From the NCBI GenBank assembly GCA_017979445.1, contig CM030717.1, forward strand, positions 11,551,639-11,615,638: 64,000 bases of DNA, given 5' to 3'. This document shows, piece by piece, positions 23,462-36,706 of this stretch. How positions within the stretch are numbered: position 1 is the stretch's first letter; every line of letters begins with the position of its first letter. The position numbers and the translations under genes were made by a program. Source of the DNA: Akebia trifoliata (taxonomy: Eukaryota; Streptophyta; Magnoliopsida; Ranunculales; Lardizabalaceae). The notes under the pieces were generated by a model that was given only the letters and a program-made list of their open reading frames with translations, was not told the DNA's origin and ran no database searches.

Positions 23462-26400
23462 CAGGGGCGGAGCTAGGATTTTGCCCATGTGAGGGCAACC
23501 ACGAGTAGAAAAAAAATTTGTGAGAGCAACTAGGAGTGACAAACAATTTTTGTAGACCCAATTAAGAGTGGAAAATTTTCTTGTAAGAGGCAATAGTGGC
23601 AAATTTTGTCATCCATCGCTAAAATATGTCACAATCATGGTTTTAAATCTCATCCGAGTCATCTAGGTCTCATTATGATTTTTCACAATGTCTCAACATT
23701 CACATCATCTCACGAGATAAATGAGATATCTCAGACGATATTTTGAAAATCTTGATCGAGTCAACTGGGATTTTGTAGATTTTGATTAAAATAATTATTA
23801 TTTTTTAGATTTTAAATATTTATTATATAAATAAACAATGATTTTATGACTAAATATTTCATAATCTATGATATTTTATTATAAAATTATAATTATTTTA
23901 ATTTAAATATATGTAAATTAATCAATGTAAACCAAGTTTAATGGATTATCTCATCCGAGATGAATTGATTCATCCAAGACAACTCTTCGAGCTCACTAGT
24001 CCATAGACTTTGAAAATTCTTGTTGATACATGGTGTAAGGAAACTCATAAGATACGCAACTGCACGCACATGCATAGACATTTACACATGGTTCAATTCG
24101 CTCAAGATTAATCATGGATCCACAAATTACAACATTACACCAAATAAGAAAAAGAGAAATATATAATAGACCCAACAAACGTAACTTGGATTTTATACCG
24201 ATAACAGTACTCTTTATCATGGTTTCAAAACTCATTCGAGACCGAGACGACGACGTATCGTCCAAGTCGTCTCGATATCAAGCATGGATGAGATAGACGA
24301 ACAAATCAATTTTTGGGACGAGATTTAAAACCCCACATTTATTTTTCAAAATTTTGAACAAGACATCTCAAACGTATCAAAAAACTCATCCTAGACGATT
24401 AGGTATCTAGCATGATGAGACACGAAATTGAGTTTTAAAACCATACTCCTTATTGCCCTGAACATTACAATGGAACATGGTTTTAAATCTCGTCCAAGAC
24501 CAAGACGACTTGTCTAAGAATTGAATGCGTGAAATTTGATAACTTTAGATATGGATCAAGGATTTAAGTTCCAATAAGAATCAGATGGAAATATATTATG
24601 TAAGGATCCCTATAAAATGTGAAAAAGTATGAGTATTTTATTACATATCTTGCTTAAATGTAAAAATTATTTAAATTTTATATATCAAATCGGGTTTGAT
24701 CTAAATATTGACATCCCGTAAAAATCAAATCCAATATTGTCCAAACCTAGATCGAGGGCGGAGCTACATAGGGGCGAAAAAAAAAATCGATTTATGCCCC
24801 CATATTATGATGGCCATTAGTGATAGCCCCTAGGAGTAAAGATTTCATCCTTCGTAAGGGTCACCTTATGACATTCATAAACATGATCCAATGCTTCAGC
24901 CGGGCAGAGGACAAAATTCTATGAACTTTGAAAAGAAAAATTATAAAAATAAATTAATTGTATTTCACCGTTATATTTTAAAACATTAGAGTTAGGTGGA
25001 AGTTCATTTTCAAAATCTTTGATCAAATCCAAAATATTTTGGTTTTTTAATATGAGTTTTCGATGAGATTTAGAGGGTTGTGATATTTGATTGCTAATGG
25101 CGTAATCCATTTGAGCAAAACGACTCTTAGTAAGGCTTAAAATCTTATTAAGTTCAAAGGAAAAAGTTTCTCACCCCTTTTAAAGAAAGCCTATTTTCCA
25201 CATGACATTGGTGTATTTTCATAGTTTCTTCTAACTGATTACATGTCTCTTGACTTTGGTATTTTTCTATAAACTAATAAAATGACCTCAATGCCCTCAT
25301 CATCATCACCATCATCTTCTTCATCATATCCCAGGGGTTTAAGATGATTGGTTTAGGAAAGAAAAATCAAATGTTTTAAGGGTTTTTTTTCTTAGTTGAT
25401 TAGTGAAGATTGAGGTCAAAGGTAAAGGTATGTCACCGTGAAAATATAGGGCATTAAGGGGTTGAGCCATGTAGGGCAGTTAAATTAAAAATAAATAAAT
25501 GATTTGCCCCCCCACATTTTGATCGATATTAGAGATACCTATGTTTTTCAAACTGATTATGCATGTTAATGAAAAATGTCATAAAAGACCTCAACTTCAA
25601 CTTCTAATCAGTCTCAAGAACTAATGGTTTTTAACCCTAAAACTAGTTTATCTCCGGTGGCATGATAAGTATTTTCCACATATTGATCAATTTTGAGATT
25701 CTATCTTCTTCAACATTCAAATCTTAAGAAAAAGATTGGATTTTTTTTTTTGGTAGCAAAATAAAGAATTTCTACCAGACATTGAAAACTATAGGTTTAA
25801 CTTAACCTCCTCACGTTCAATCTGTACTCAACAACCTTTCATTATATCCTCAAAACTAATCATCTTTAACTTTATGATAAGATTTTATTTTTATTTTTTA
25901 CCTTCACTTTGAGCCTTGAATGTTTTTCATGTTCAACATTCAAATATCAAAAACAAAAAGATAGAATTTCTAGAGAAGTACATGATATTGAATATGTCTT
26001 AACCTAACCTCATCTTCAACCTTTACTCAAAAGCATTTCATTATATCTCCGAAACCAGACATTTTTAACTTTAAAGTAATGTTTTTTTATTTTTTATTTT
26101 AAAATTCATGAATGTCTTTCCTCTTCAACTAGCAACATCAAGAACAACATATGAATTATAGATAAGTACAAAGAGCTTTCAGAAAATTGGACACTTTTAC
26201 AGGGCATTGAAGATAATAGATTTAAGATGAGATCATTTGGATAAAAAATTATTTACCCTAGAGATTAATAACTTGAAGATGACAAAATTTTAGGGTAAAA
26301 CCTTCAACCTTAAGATTTTATTTCCTTCCACCTCCGAAGATCAAGGGCAAGATAAGGTTTTTGGAGGAGCAGCAGCTTTGGGGTAAAAAATCAAGGTTTT

Positions 26401-26601
26401 TTCTACCACCCATTGAAGACGTTGGATTGAATAGGTTAAACACAGTTTATTCTATAAGTTACCAAATTTATTATCAAGATTATTGACTAATCATTGTTTA
26501 TAGTGACAAAACCATCATTGGCATAGAAGAAAGCAAGATTATGGGTTGACCATCGTTAGCACTTAGCCCCCCACTGACTAAAAATCCTAGCTCCACCCCT
26601 G
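23462..26601. mobile_element. Region bounded by hAT-like inverted ends
   Basis: The left end CAGGGGCGGAGCTAGGATTT at 23,462 is matched in inverted orientation by AAATCCTAGCTCCACCCCTG ending at 26,601. No 8-bp target duplication is present at these two ends. A sub-terminal block (CAAGATTATGAGTCAACCAT near 23,404) lies just outside the left end and recurs inside the right end near 26,534. The two ends may therefore belong to different copies. A further GGCGGAGCTA end is near 24,759. No transposase was found. Confidence 0.5.
24218..24444. mobile_element. Short MITE with CATGGTTTTAAAACTCG-type ends
   Basis: Ends CATGGTTTCAAAACTC and GAGTTTTAAAACCAT enclose about 190 bp rich in CGAGAC/GTCTCG words. 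Related copies are at 31,424-31,630 and 42,621-42,844, and partial ones near 23,637 and 24,478. Confidence 0.7.
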
Positions 26602-27748
26602 CCATCAATTGACAGTCCTAGAGCCCAGTATGCTTACCACCATTTGAATTTTAGTCATTTTTACATAGTTTGTGAAGTAGTGTGATACTCCAAATTTGAA
26701 AAAGGAAAGAAACCAAAAATGTCCCAATTGTTTGAAGATTTTTCAATTTTTGAAATGGGATATTTACAGCCCCCATGAATAGAATCAAACTTTATTCCAA
26801 GGTATTTACACGAGATTCCTCTATTTTATTCTTAAGCAAGATCCCAGAGGTTTTACTTGAGATCTCCATTTCTCTTTTCTGTGCCCAAAACGACCTGCCC
26901 AATTTATGAGCCCCTTTCTAATTCCCTCACCAATCTAAATATCTACCCTTTCCCCCAGACAGCCAGCCCTCACCAGGTTGGCATTGCTAAATGCTCCGCA
27001 ATGAAACAAGCTCTCTCGAATATGACATATGCAGAAACTGCCATGGCCAACCCTCCTTGACACCACAACCGACTTGTTCATGGAGATGACCTAAAAATCA
27101 CTACATTTATCCAATAATCTAATAATTGGCACCATTCCTATGTTCTTCGACTTAAAACTGTCAAAATCTCTCGGGCAATTAACAGATTCCATACAAAATC
27201 TCATCTATTTTAGTGAATACTAAGTTGTGTTCCTCTTAGAGGATTGGAGCATGTAGAAGACTGGTAATGCAAGCCTAATGCTCACTAGAATGTGAATGGG
27301 TCAAATAATTAAAACCTCCTGTTGGGTTGAATCTTCCACTAATACCACCCTAAGTACTTCCCAAGAAATCATTCTTACTGTACATTTGGGCCATCTACAG
27401 ACACCTACCCAAGTTTCTTGAACATTGGATTTCCCCAATTTGTCAATTATATTTTCCTTGACACATGAGCCAAGTCAAGAACCAACACCCAATACCCCAT
27501 ATTCAAATCCAAAAATAAAAATGATGCAAAAATATAAAAAAATTAAATTGATAACAAATCAAGAATAAAATACAAGAAAGATTGAGATGGTTACCAGTCA
27601 AAGGCAGAGCTATTGCATTTTAAGAAAGCAATTTATTTTCATTGTGGACCACATGGTGGTACGAAGAATGATGAATAGGTGAAGACAGCACAATGAATGA
27701 ATCCAAAGGGGGGGGGATTGTTTTGTCATCCCTAGAATAATTGAACGA

Positions 27749-30108
27749 TCAGTATGTTATAAGTCTCCCTTGCGGCGTTCTTCTCTCAACTTCACCCACT
27801 CTCTCTGGAGGCCAGACTATATGTGTCACCCTCCCTTGAAGTAAACCCAATGGAATCTGCAAACAAAGGTGCATAAATGTCAGCTCTTGATTTCATATAA
27901 TCAATGTAATAATGATGCCCCCATTTCAGAATTTCGCATTTTGGGCATTTCTTAGAACACTGAAGGGGTGAAAGACCAATCAAAATTTCTTGTTCCCATG
28001 TTATACTATTTATAGAATTTTAATGTGTATCAACTTTTCCAATACATTATCTTTATATTGTCTACTTGAATGAACTAACATTATTTCCTAATGACACATT
28101 GAATGATCAAATAAACTCTGCCACACGACTGTGCCAGCACTTGAAATCTGCGGAATACTGCAAGACTCCTCCTTCTATTTAAGCTATTATGTATGGCACC
28201 ACTATTTTAAAGACCTAAAACCACCACCCTGAGGTGCAATGGTAAAACATTAAAAAAAGCTGATCTTAGACCAAGAGGCAGACCCATGACTGAGGGTGTG
28301 TGCTTCTCACGTTAACTTCCTATGTTTTCTGTTTTTTTTTTTTGAATAATTATCGATCATCTATATATATTTTTTTCTCTTTTGATCGAAATAGTAGAAG
28401 AGAAAAATATAGAAGGGAATGACTCCATACGTCTTCCCAACCATTTTTTATTTTATTTTTCTATATTTCTTGCTCAAATATAAAACAATAATTTTATGTT
28501 GCTATTAACGTAGGAGATTAAAACTTGAAATTTGGAAATTGGTGATTACCCTATTTTTTCTATTTTTAAATACTAACTATTTATATACGTTGCACATTTA
28601 TTTTAAAAATTCCATGCAAGTGAGGCTTATGCCTTACGCCTTGAGGTGTAAGCCTCAAGACACTAGCCAACCAAGCACTTTGCCTCACACCCTAACATCT
28701 AAAAAACATTGCAAAGTACATTTATCATAGCTGTTAATTATTAAGAATAGAATTATGTGACTTAAGATGATTGTAATGATCACCACTTCCAATGTGGTAC
28801 ATCAAGTACCATGGGCATATTGTGTTAAAGATTTAACTTACTGGGCCAAAAGATCTTGAATCCAGGCTAGAAGCTGAGTTGTCCCCTTCGACCCAGCAAT
28901 GGCCTTCTGGAATCTTGAGCGCATTGTAAGAATCGGGGAGTTTGATCCAATCACCTGGCAAGGCAATTAATCTCTTTATTTGTTTCTCCTTGTAGTTACT
29001 TGGAGACCTGCAAATTATTGGAATGTATTGCAAAATCAGATGGGATAATTTCAAACTTTTGCATGAGCTTAGTCATCTCAATTTTGTATCCTTAGAAGTT
29101 CAACTTTAATGGAAGTAAAGTATTCTCCACAAGACATGTCAAAGTAGCGTAAGTATCACACATGGTCAACAATCTGAAAATGTCCTAACTGTTTAACCAG
29201 ATGTATCACCTGAACTGCCAAAATGATATGGGCTATGGTCCAAAGCAAACTGGGGGCAAAAGTGCATTGTTGAAACAATTAAAATAATCCCAATAGTGTG
29301 AACTCAAAACATGACCGACTAAAGATTCACTAACATTTAGTCGGTTCTGCATGATGGGCATGTGGCTGCAGTTAGATTCACAATTTTTTTTATAGGTAAA
29401 AGAATTTATTGAATAAGGAGAAAGGAAGCTAGACAAATACAATATAATAAACAAAACAAAAGAGACAAACAAAGCTAACAAAGCATCATAAACAAAAACT
29501 ACAAAGATGGTTATTAACAGAGCTAAAAAGTTATTCGTGCCAGTCAGAAATAGAAATACCTAAAGACTACCACGTCACCAAGAGAAAAATTGTACTTGGC
29601 GAGGCAAAATTTCTCCACTAGAACACGGTCATCTGCAACCAAACCAGTAAACAGCGAACCGGCTGATAAAACCACCAAGGGACTACAGTTTGTTAAAGCT
29701 TCCCAAAGTTTAGCATCATTTAATCCTACTTGACCATAAATTTGGCTAACCAAGTAAGGACCTATTTTGTATGTAAGCTTAGAAAATTTTTCCTCGAAAA
29801 GAAGTTTCTCCTGTTTTGAGAATTTTTAAAGAATCCTCAAAACAGTAGAAATTTATTTTCAAGGAAATATTGGTTAGTAAAGATTTCCTAGGAAAATATT
29901 TTGTAAACTTCCATGCAGGGCCCAAAAGGAATAAGAAATTCATACCCATCGATCCCAAAAAAGTATCGGTGATAGGATTGAAAGTCGGATGCATGGAGTG
30001 ACCACGCACAGGAGCAATACTAGCATATCGATCTGAAACAGTGAGGGCAATCAGTCCCGCAGTTAAAGACTTCTTAGTAAGGTTCCACAAAAATCTCGGA
30101 GTTCCCAT
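27749..30108 (-). CDS. IMP2: Mitochondrial inner membrane protease subunit 2
   Basis: Four coding exons: 30108-29946, 29632-29560, 29007-28842 and 27856-27749, giving 169 residues; all splice sites are GT-AG and phases agree. This is an S26-family signal peptidase acting on the intermembrane-space side of the inner mitochondrial membrane. A hydrophobic N-terminal segment (about residues 14-34) fits the membrane anchor. The catalytic serine is in GHSMHPTF (Ser38). The general-base lysine is in IKRLIALPGD (Lys90). The late motif GDNSASSLDSRSFGP starts near residue 120. The last exon reads IPLGLLQGRVTHIVWPP, typical of plant IMP2, then a tail ending RLITY. Intron 3 carries a dispersed repeat fragment (28,600-28,715). 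I see no lesion. Confidence 0.95.
28600..28715. repeat. Fragment of the element also found at 36,813-37,517
   Basis: CATGCAAGTGAGGCTTATGC...CTTGAGG...AAAACATTGC resembles CATGCAAATGAGGCTCGCGT...CCTCAAGG...AAAACATTGC at 37,450-37,515. Only the right-end portion is present, inside IMP2 intron 3. Confidence 0.5.
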
Positions 30109-31340
30109 ATCCAAATTTCCACACAAACAAATGTCATGGAAGATTATAAGCCATCTGCAAAAAGCATCATCAAAGTGTTTGGTATGCACTGCCAATTGTG
30201 AAAGGCTTCAACATTGCCAATTGGGAACAAAGTTTTGTAATTGGGATAAAATATAAGCATTCCAAACAAACAAATCAAGTAGTCAAACTTCCAACAAAAG
30301 GGATTTAATAGGCTTTGGGCGAAGGGTTAAGGGAATTTAGGTTACATTTGTGGAAGGTCCCATTGTGGATTAGTAAGAGTCCATCTATTATAGCTTCCAG
30401 CTTCTACTTCAGGCTTTTGTGTCTGGGAGAAACAGAAGCCCAAAGCCTGGGAAGCTGCATCTAGGAGAATCTTGTATGTTATAGAAGCTGCATAAGTAAT
30501 GGGCTTCGCACATAAGTCCGAAAAGCTTGTTTGTTTCGTAACTTTTATTTGCTGGATTATGGAAAATGACCATAATGCCCTTACATGTAAAAAATTGTAA
30601 AATACAGTATTTTGACAAAAACCTTGATAACTGTTCATACAATTATAAAAAGATATATAACATAAACTTGCCATCAACATGTTTTAGGCTATTACATGCC
30701 TTCAATCAAAGATGAAGTAAATATGCTACTATAAATAAAACAGTAATCAAAATAAAAATATTATTAAAACCACAGTTCAACCAAACCGATTTAATAAATT
30801 TTCTGTTTGATTTTTGAAACACTTTTAAACCCATTTTTCAATGGCATTCATTGTATTTTTTAGGGCAAAGATGATCAGTAGTAGCATCTGTTACAAAGTA
30901 CACTTTTCTTTAATTAGACAGAAAAACTGAAAAAACATTGTGAATTGAGGACTTGAAGTTGTGAAAGTGGGTATGAACACACTTAAATTAATAGATATGA
31001 CTTTAGATAATTTAACTGTTTAATATATTTTTGTTATTTTTTCTATAACTTTATTATTTACAAAACCAAAAACAAAGAAAAAAAAACACAAAAATGACGT
31101 CAGTTGAACATCACACATGCAATTATAAAAGACTTAAACAAGATTTCAAAAAAGAAAAACAACAAAGAGAGATGAATCCATCACAAACTCGAGGGCTAAA
31201 ACCAGATTTCTTACCTTTCGAAGTGCGATGGAGTTCGAACGGAGTTTGATCGGCGATTCGACGGAGATCTCGGCTTGTTTGAAGGTCGTGCCCTAAACCC
31301 CCTTCAGTCACTGTGAGTGAGAACAGGAAAAAAATCGAGA
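30109..31340 (-). promoter_or_regulatory. IMP2 5' UTR with intron and a short uORF
   Basis: A GC-richer block ending in a strong donor (GAAAG followed by GTAAGAAATC; exon end 31,215) lies upstream on the minus strand. A good acceptor (TTTTTGCAG) ends at 30,155, so the second 5'-UTR piece is 30,154-30,109. That piece starts with a seven-codon upstream reading frame (ATGGCTTATAATCTTCCATGA, MAYNLP and stop) ahead of the true start. The first leader exon would begin near 31,340. This is inferred from splice signals only. Confidence 0.55.
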
Positions 31341-31423
31341 GCAACTCTTTCGTCCTGTGTAGAGAAATATTTGTTTTAATAAAAGGGGTAAAAACGTAAA
31401 TTCATCAAAGCCGTGTTTTTTCT

Positions 31424-31630
31424 CTTTAAAACTCGATTTCGCGTCTCGTCTCGTCAGACACGATACCGAGTCGTCTCGGACGAGTTTTCTGATAAAAAAA
31501 AAATCAAAAATTTCAACATGATTCCTAGATCTCGGTAAAAAAAAAATGACTTTGTGAGTTGATCTCGTTTAACTCCGAGACCAAATTAACTCGGATAATA
31601 TATCTCAGTCTTGAACAAGTTTTATAACCC
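31424..31630. mobile_element. Short MITE, CGAGAC-rich family
   Basis: TTTAAAACTCGATTTCGCGT at the left and CAAGTTTTATAACC at the right enclose sequence rich in CGTCTCG and CCGAG words. It is a diverged copy of the family at 24,218 and 42,621. It lies just upstream of the IMP2 leader, so it could influence that promoter. Confidence 0.55.
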
Positions 31631-34600
31631 TTGATGGGCTTCAAAACAATGCCATTTAGTGCTTATATTTGTTTTAATAAGGGGGTAAAAATGTAAATTC
31701 ACCAAAATTATTTTTTGGTTCTTTGACTTCTCACATTAGCACCCGCGCAAAAACAATCCTAAATGTGCTTCAAAACAATGCGATTTTGTGCTTCCAAACA
31801 AAAGTTGGAAAAGCAGAAGCGTCTCTAACGAATAAGGCTTTTGTGGCTCAAAGTTCAAAAAGCTCAAATAACCCAGAAAAAAGCTAATAACAAATAGACT
31901 TTAATCAATTATTCTAACTTCTAATCTCAATTTCTATCCAACAAAAAAGAAAAATATGATTGTTGTGGATGCAAGAGTATCATTTCTTGATTTTCTATCA
32001 TTCAGGCCAAATATAAATTTATAGAGTTTTTATTAACACACCAATTTCTCTGTTTTACTTATAACACATCAAAGCTATTAAATTTTGAAAAATGATGGGT
32101 GTGCTGTAAGTAAAAGTTGGTGTGCCAATAGAATGTCTATAAATTTATGTCATTATTGTTTTTCCCTTTGTTTATCATCAACATTAATATTGATAATAAA
32201 AAAAAATGAGTTATTTTGTTGAAGAAAATCATTGGGATTTTGATCTAATCATAGTATCAGACATCAACCCAATTGGATACAATAAACCATATTTTCAATC
32301 GATAAAACCCTAAATTATACTAGTATCAAGTCATTGACTCATACAAAAACTTGCACAAAATTGAAGAAGATAAATGATTGAACTTGGAGGGGTTCTCGCC
32401 AATTTTAAACCTGCAAGCCCTAATCTGATCAACATTGTGTTTGAGTAAGATGAGTGCTCTGAGAAATGGGTAAATTTTAGTTCAACCCCTTATTGTTTGG
32501 CATAATTCTATGTTGACTCCTAACATTTTAACAATTGCACTTATCTCCCCTATAATTATCTGACCGACTCACTTATCCTTTACATCCAAGGGTCAGGGGT
32601 GTCAATTAATACCCATTTAACCAAATTGTAAACCCCGATTTTGGATCCCTCTTTATTGGAACGATTAGAGTCGGGTCTAATATGGAACCAAAGTGATAGA
32701 TACCATAACCGTTAGGTTCTATCTACATACGAGTAATCAAACTGATTTATTTTATCATTTATTTGTATACTAACCATAATTTAAGATTTTTCTATAGTTT
32801 AAAATTAATATATATATCATATAAAGTTCTTCAAATTTTCATATAAAATTATGCAGTGGAGTTTATAATATGTCATCTCTTCTAGAAGTTTATTACTTAT
32901 AAAGAAGATGAATTTAAATTTAAAAAAAAAAAATATTAGCTCACATCTTTAATGGAACACATAATAATTAAGTTGATACTTTGTAAATAACATGTTAATT
33001 TTTTTTTTTTAAAGACAATTTTTGAGTTCCCCTAGACGATCTTTGGGCTCCCCTCTTGGCATTTGAAAACATGATCTGTTGCTTTAAGGTTGTAGATGAA
33101 GAAATTCTACGGATTTTGAAAAAAAAAAATTTATTTTTCACCGTTGTATTTCATTTTTTAGTTTGAGACACTGCAAGGAAAATTAGTTATACTGACAACA
33201 AGGTTTTCGTCTACAACTGTCACTATGTATTTCGTCGGTAATACTTTTACCGACGGATACGTGGCACCCATTGCTATATTCCTTTTACCGATGACAACAT
33301 GGCATCCATCATTATATCCATTTTCTGGAAAACATTTGGTGGGAAAATTTTTGGCGGCAATTATTTACATACTTTTACCGCTAGATTTTACTTGTTGTCA
33401 TTATATCTAATACCGACAGACCTACTAATTCCATCAGTATATCTTATTTTGTTAAAAAAAAATTAATATTAATTTAATAATTAAATCAATATATTTTATT
33501 TAATGATGAGACCAATGAGACTCGAGTACGTGTTTGGATTCCTGATGAGCTTTCTCCAAATCATAATCAGAATGAGTCTGGTCATCACACTAGCTGGAGG
33601 CATTGAAGTGGGCTTGGAGTCACCATACGTAATATTCTTAGGATAGAGCTCTGCCATAGAGCTCAAACCCAACTTTGATAGGCTCGGTCTACCCCAGGAG
33701 GAGCTGCCTTGTTTTCAAAGTTGAATTTACCTCAAACCCTAAATGTATCTAACAAAGTTACCATACACACACATGGGGGAACAAATTGGAAAGAAACAAC
33801 AACCAAACTACCTTTTTGGTCTTGAGTCTGCCCATGTTCAATCAAAGAATCAAATCCATTTCAAACGACAAGAATGACGAAGATCCGTAAGTTTAAACGA
33901 CTTTTAACACAGTTTATGAACAACAAAAGTTATGTTGTGTGTATGAAGCTCAAATATCAATGATTCAATATAGGATATAATCTTTAATTGTGTGAACGGC
34001 CATATTTTTTATATTTGGTTCAAAATATCCATTAGAAAATGCAAAATCTAAAAACTTAACAACTTCATCGTACTTGAAGGTATTTTTAGGCAATTGAATC
34101 CAATTTTTATCTATTGACATGTCCACTTTACGACGGTGTCACCTTTAAACTAATAACACAGTCACATACCCAAAAGAACATATCACAAGAATATTAATTT
34201 GAATCAGAAAAGAGAATCATTATTGGTATATGGGATAAGAAAGATGTTGAAAATCCATATAATACATTTTCTACATGAATATGAAAGTATGAGCTAACAA
34301 TTAGCATTACAACAATTCTCAAGTGTGGTGAATTCAACTCCAAAGTTCATCAAAAATAACTCACAACACATCTTGTAATCATTCTCAATTGTTCTATTTA
34401 TAACTTTGTGAAATATTTCTAAATTGTACTTGTACCATGTCCACAATTTTATATTTCTAATTTTCTAAATTTTAATTCCTCAAATGGAAAGAACCACTTA
34501 AAGTGTATAATACAATGTAAAACCACTTTCATGAAGGTTTTACGAAGAGTCCAGAGAAACTTCAACTAGTTATTTTAACAATTCTAACACTCCATTCCAT

Positions 34601-35200
34601 ATCCAATGTGGGACAAAAAATATTACATAAGGAAATAAGGAAAACAAACAAAATATGCAAACATGGAATCTCTACTTTCCTCGTAGAAATTTTTATCCAC
34701 CAAAATTTGAAACACCTCCTTGGAAGAGCCACGTGTAATAAGATGTAGAGGATGACATGTCTCTCTTGACCTTGATCATCTTTTATAGATTAATAAAAAT
34801 GACTTCAATGCCCTCATAATCCTCGTCATTCTTGTACAAAAGATTGAGGAAAACGGATTTTTGTGGGAAAAAAGAAGAAGAAAGATTTGGAAACAATTAT
34901 TAAAGGTTTTAGGCCATATTTCATTGGTTTATAAGAAAAAACTGAGGTCAAGGGGCAAAAAGAAGAAGATGGTTTCCATCAAATCTTTGAAGTTGAGCGG
35001 TGTCCAACGTTGTTGGATCCAATAAAATCTGCCAAACAAACAACCTAGTCAACATCTCATGGTCCACTACACGGCCAGGTGTCGACCTATCAGACTCTCT
35101 TACAAATATCTAGTTGTCATTCTCCTTCACATCAATGCTCTCGATGATAATGCTCAAACAGGTGGAACCAAAAGAAAAAAAAAAAAAAAACCGGCTGTGC
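31631..35200. other. Intergenic region between the divergent IMP2 and HMGB genes
   Basis: It contains a small MITE at 32,014-32,147 (TAAATTTATAGA...ACACACCAA and TTGGTGTGCCAATAGA). At 33,200-33,430 there is a block with repeated TACCGACGG-like words, of a kind seen in subterminal regions of plant DNA transposons. At about 34,690-34,820 there is one copy of a dispersed repeat (CTTGACCTTGATCATC...CTTCAATGCCCTCAT). No gene was recognised. Confidence 0.5.
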
Positions 35201-35339
35201 CAGTCACCGCCTAAATTTTGTAAAATTAGGTCTACCGGTTGATCCAGTCACCTCTTCCTTTCTCTCTCTTGCTTTGTTTCGTTTCTTCCGATTGCTTTAC
35301 CACACCCTTTCGTTCTGCTTTCTTTCAGTGAGTGGCTGT

Positions 35340-36706
35340 GTTGCTGTTCGCTTCCTGCTTCAAAGGTATATATTTTATTTTTAATTTTTTGGTTCTCTTT
35401 AATTTAATTTTCTATGTTTTTTCTTGTAATTTTAGTTATTTTGCAGATCTCATCTTCTGTTGATTTTATATAAATCGATTTATTTTAATGGAAAATTGAT
35501 GTTGCCATCTTGATGGAGTTCGCTTACCTAGGGTTCAGAGACCTATGGATGGTCTCGAGATTTCGTGTTTTGTGAATTTCGAGGACCATCTGACGTTGTA
35601 GATTTATTGGGTTTCCTCTGGATGATGGAAACACAGCTCCTTTTCAATTTCTTAGAGGAAATTCTGATCATGAAGCTGCAGATGCGTTTTTTTTTCTTTA
35701 AAAAAAATTATTTTCCAAAATTTCCTCATTTTCTTCGATTTTTTGTTGTTGAATTTATTTCATTTTTTCTGATAATTTCTAAAATCATTCGAATTTTCAT
35801 AAGATGTAAAATTTCCTATTTTATTATGAGGCAATTTTCAACCATGATTTAAATTTTTTACTCAGATTTGTGTAAAAGCTTCATTTGATATAGAGCACTC
35901 TAGTGGAAAACTCAAATTTTTACTCAGATTTGAGTAAAAGTTTCATTTGATATGGAGCACTTCAGTGGAAAAATCAAATTTTTACTCAGATTTGAGTAAA
36001 AGCTTCATTTGATATGGAGCACCCCAGTGGAAAAAACCCAAATTTTTACTCAAAATCTTTTCTGAAAATTCCCGTCTTCTTCCAAATGTCTCATTCTTTC
36101 ATTTTTCCCTCCAAAACTTATCTTCCCAAATTTCTTTCCCTCATATTCCACTTTTTCCCCAAATTAAATTTCAGCTATTATTTTCCTATAAATAAGCCCT
36201 TCTATGTATCATTCATCACTCTCCAGTCTCCAACATTGTCAATAAAATGGATCCTTTAAAGTTATTTTTGCTCACTTCTCTTTCATTTTTTACTCTTCTT
36301 CTTCTTCGTCTGATGACAATGAAGAAATAGTGGCACTTGTAGCTCTTCATGAGATGAATACTGCCATAATGGTGAAAATCTAAAGAGAAGAGACAGAACA
36401 ATCTAACAAACACAGTGGTTCTGTTCTGGTAATTTGTTGAATTTCTCTTTAAATTGTCTAATTTAGCGGATCCTCTAATTTGTTTTTTTTCTTCCTTTTT
36501 CATTGTGAAATTTGACCTTTTGATTTCTTCTTTTTTTCTATTGACCCGTTTTTTCTTTTTTTCTAAGGTTTTACAAGATTTCTAGTGGGTACAACTTTGT
36601 TAATTCTCCATTTTGTTGCAATGGTTATTGTAAGTTCAATCAAATACAATCATCTGAATGCTTGATTATTGCATTATTTATCATTCCAGGGACTTTTCTC
36701 CCAACG
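35340..36706 (+). promoter_or_regulatory. HMGB 5' UTR with a 1.3-kb leader intron
   Basis: A CT-rich leader ends at 35,365 with the donor CAAAG|GTATATAT. The acceptor TCATTCCAG ends at 36,689, leaving GGACTTTTCTCCCAACG before the start codon. Leader introns are common in plant HMGB genes. The intron contains a 62-bp tandem repeat (35,854-36,050). The transcription start was not identified. Confidence 0.6.
35854..36050. repeat. 62-bp tandem repeat, about 3.2 copies
   Basis: The unit CTCAGATTTGAGTAAAAGCTTCATTTGATATGGAGCAC... (key words CTCAGATTTG at 35,861, 35,923 and 35,985) repeats with a few substitutions within the putative HMGB leader intron. Confidence 0.9.

Noticed and set aside
26857..27060. 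A 67-codon plus-strand frame rich in proline
   Set aside because: No family match by eye and no splice or leader context; treated as chance.
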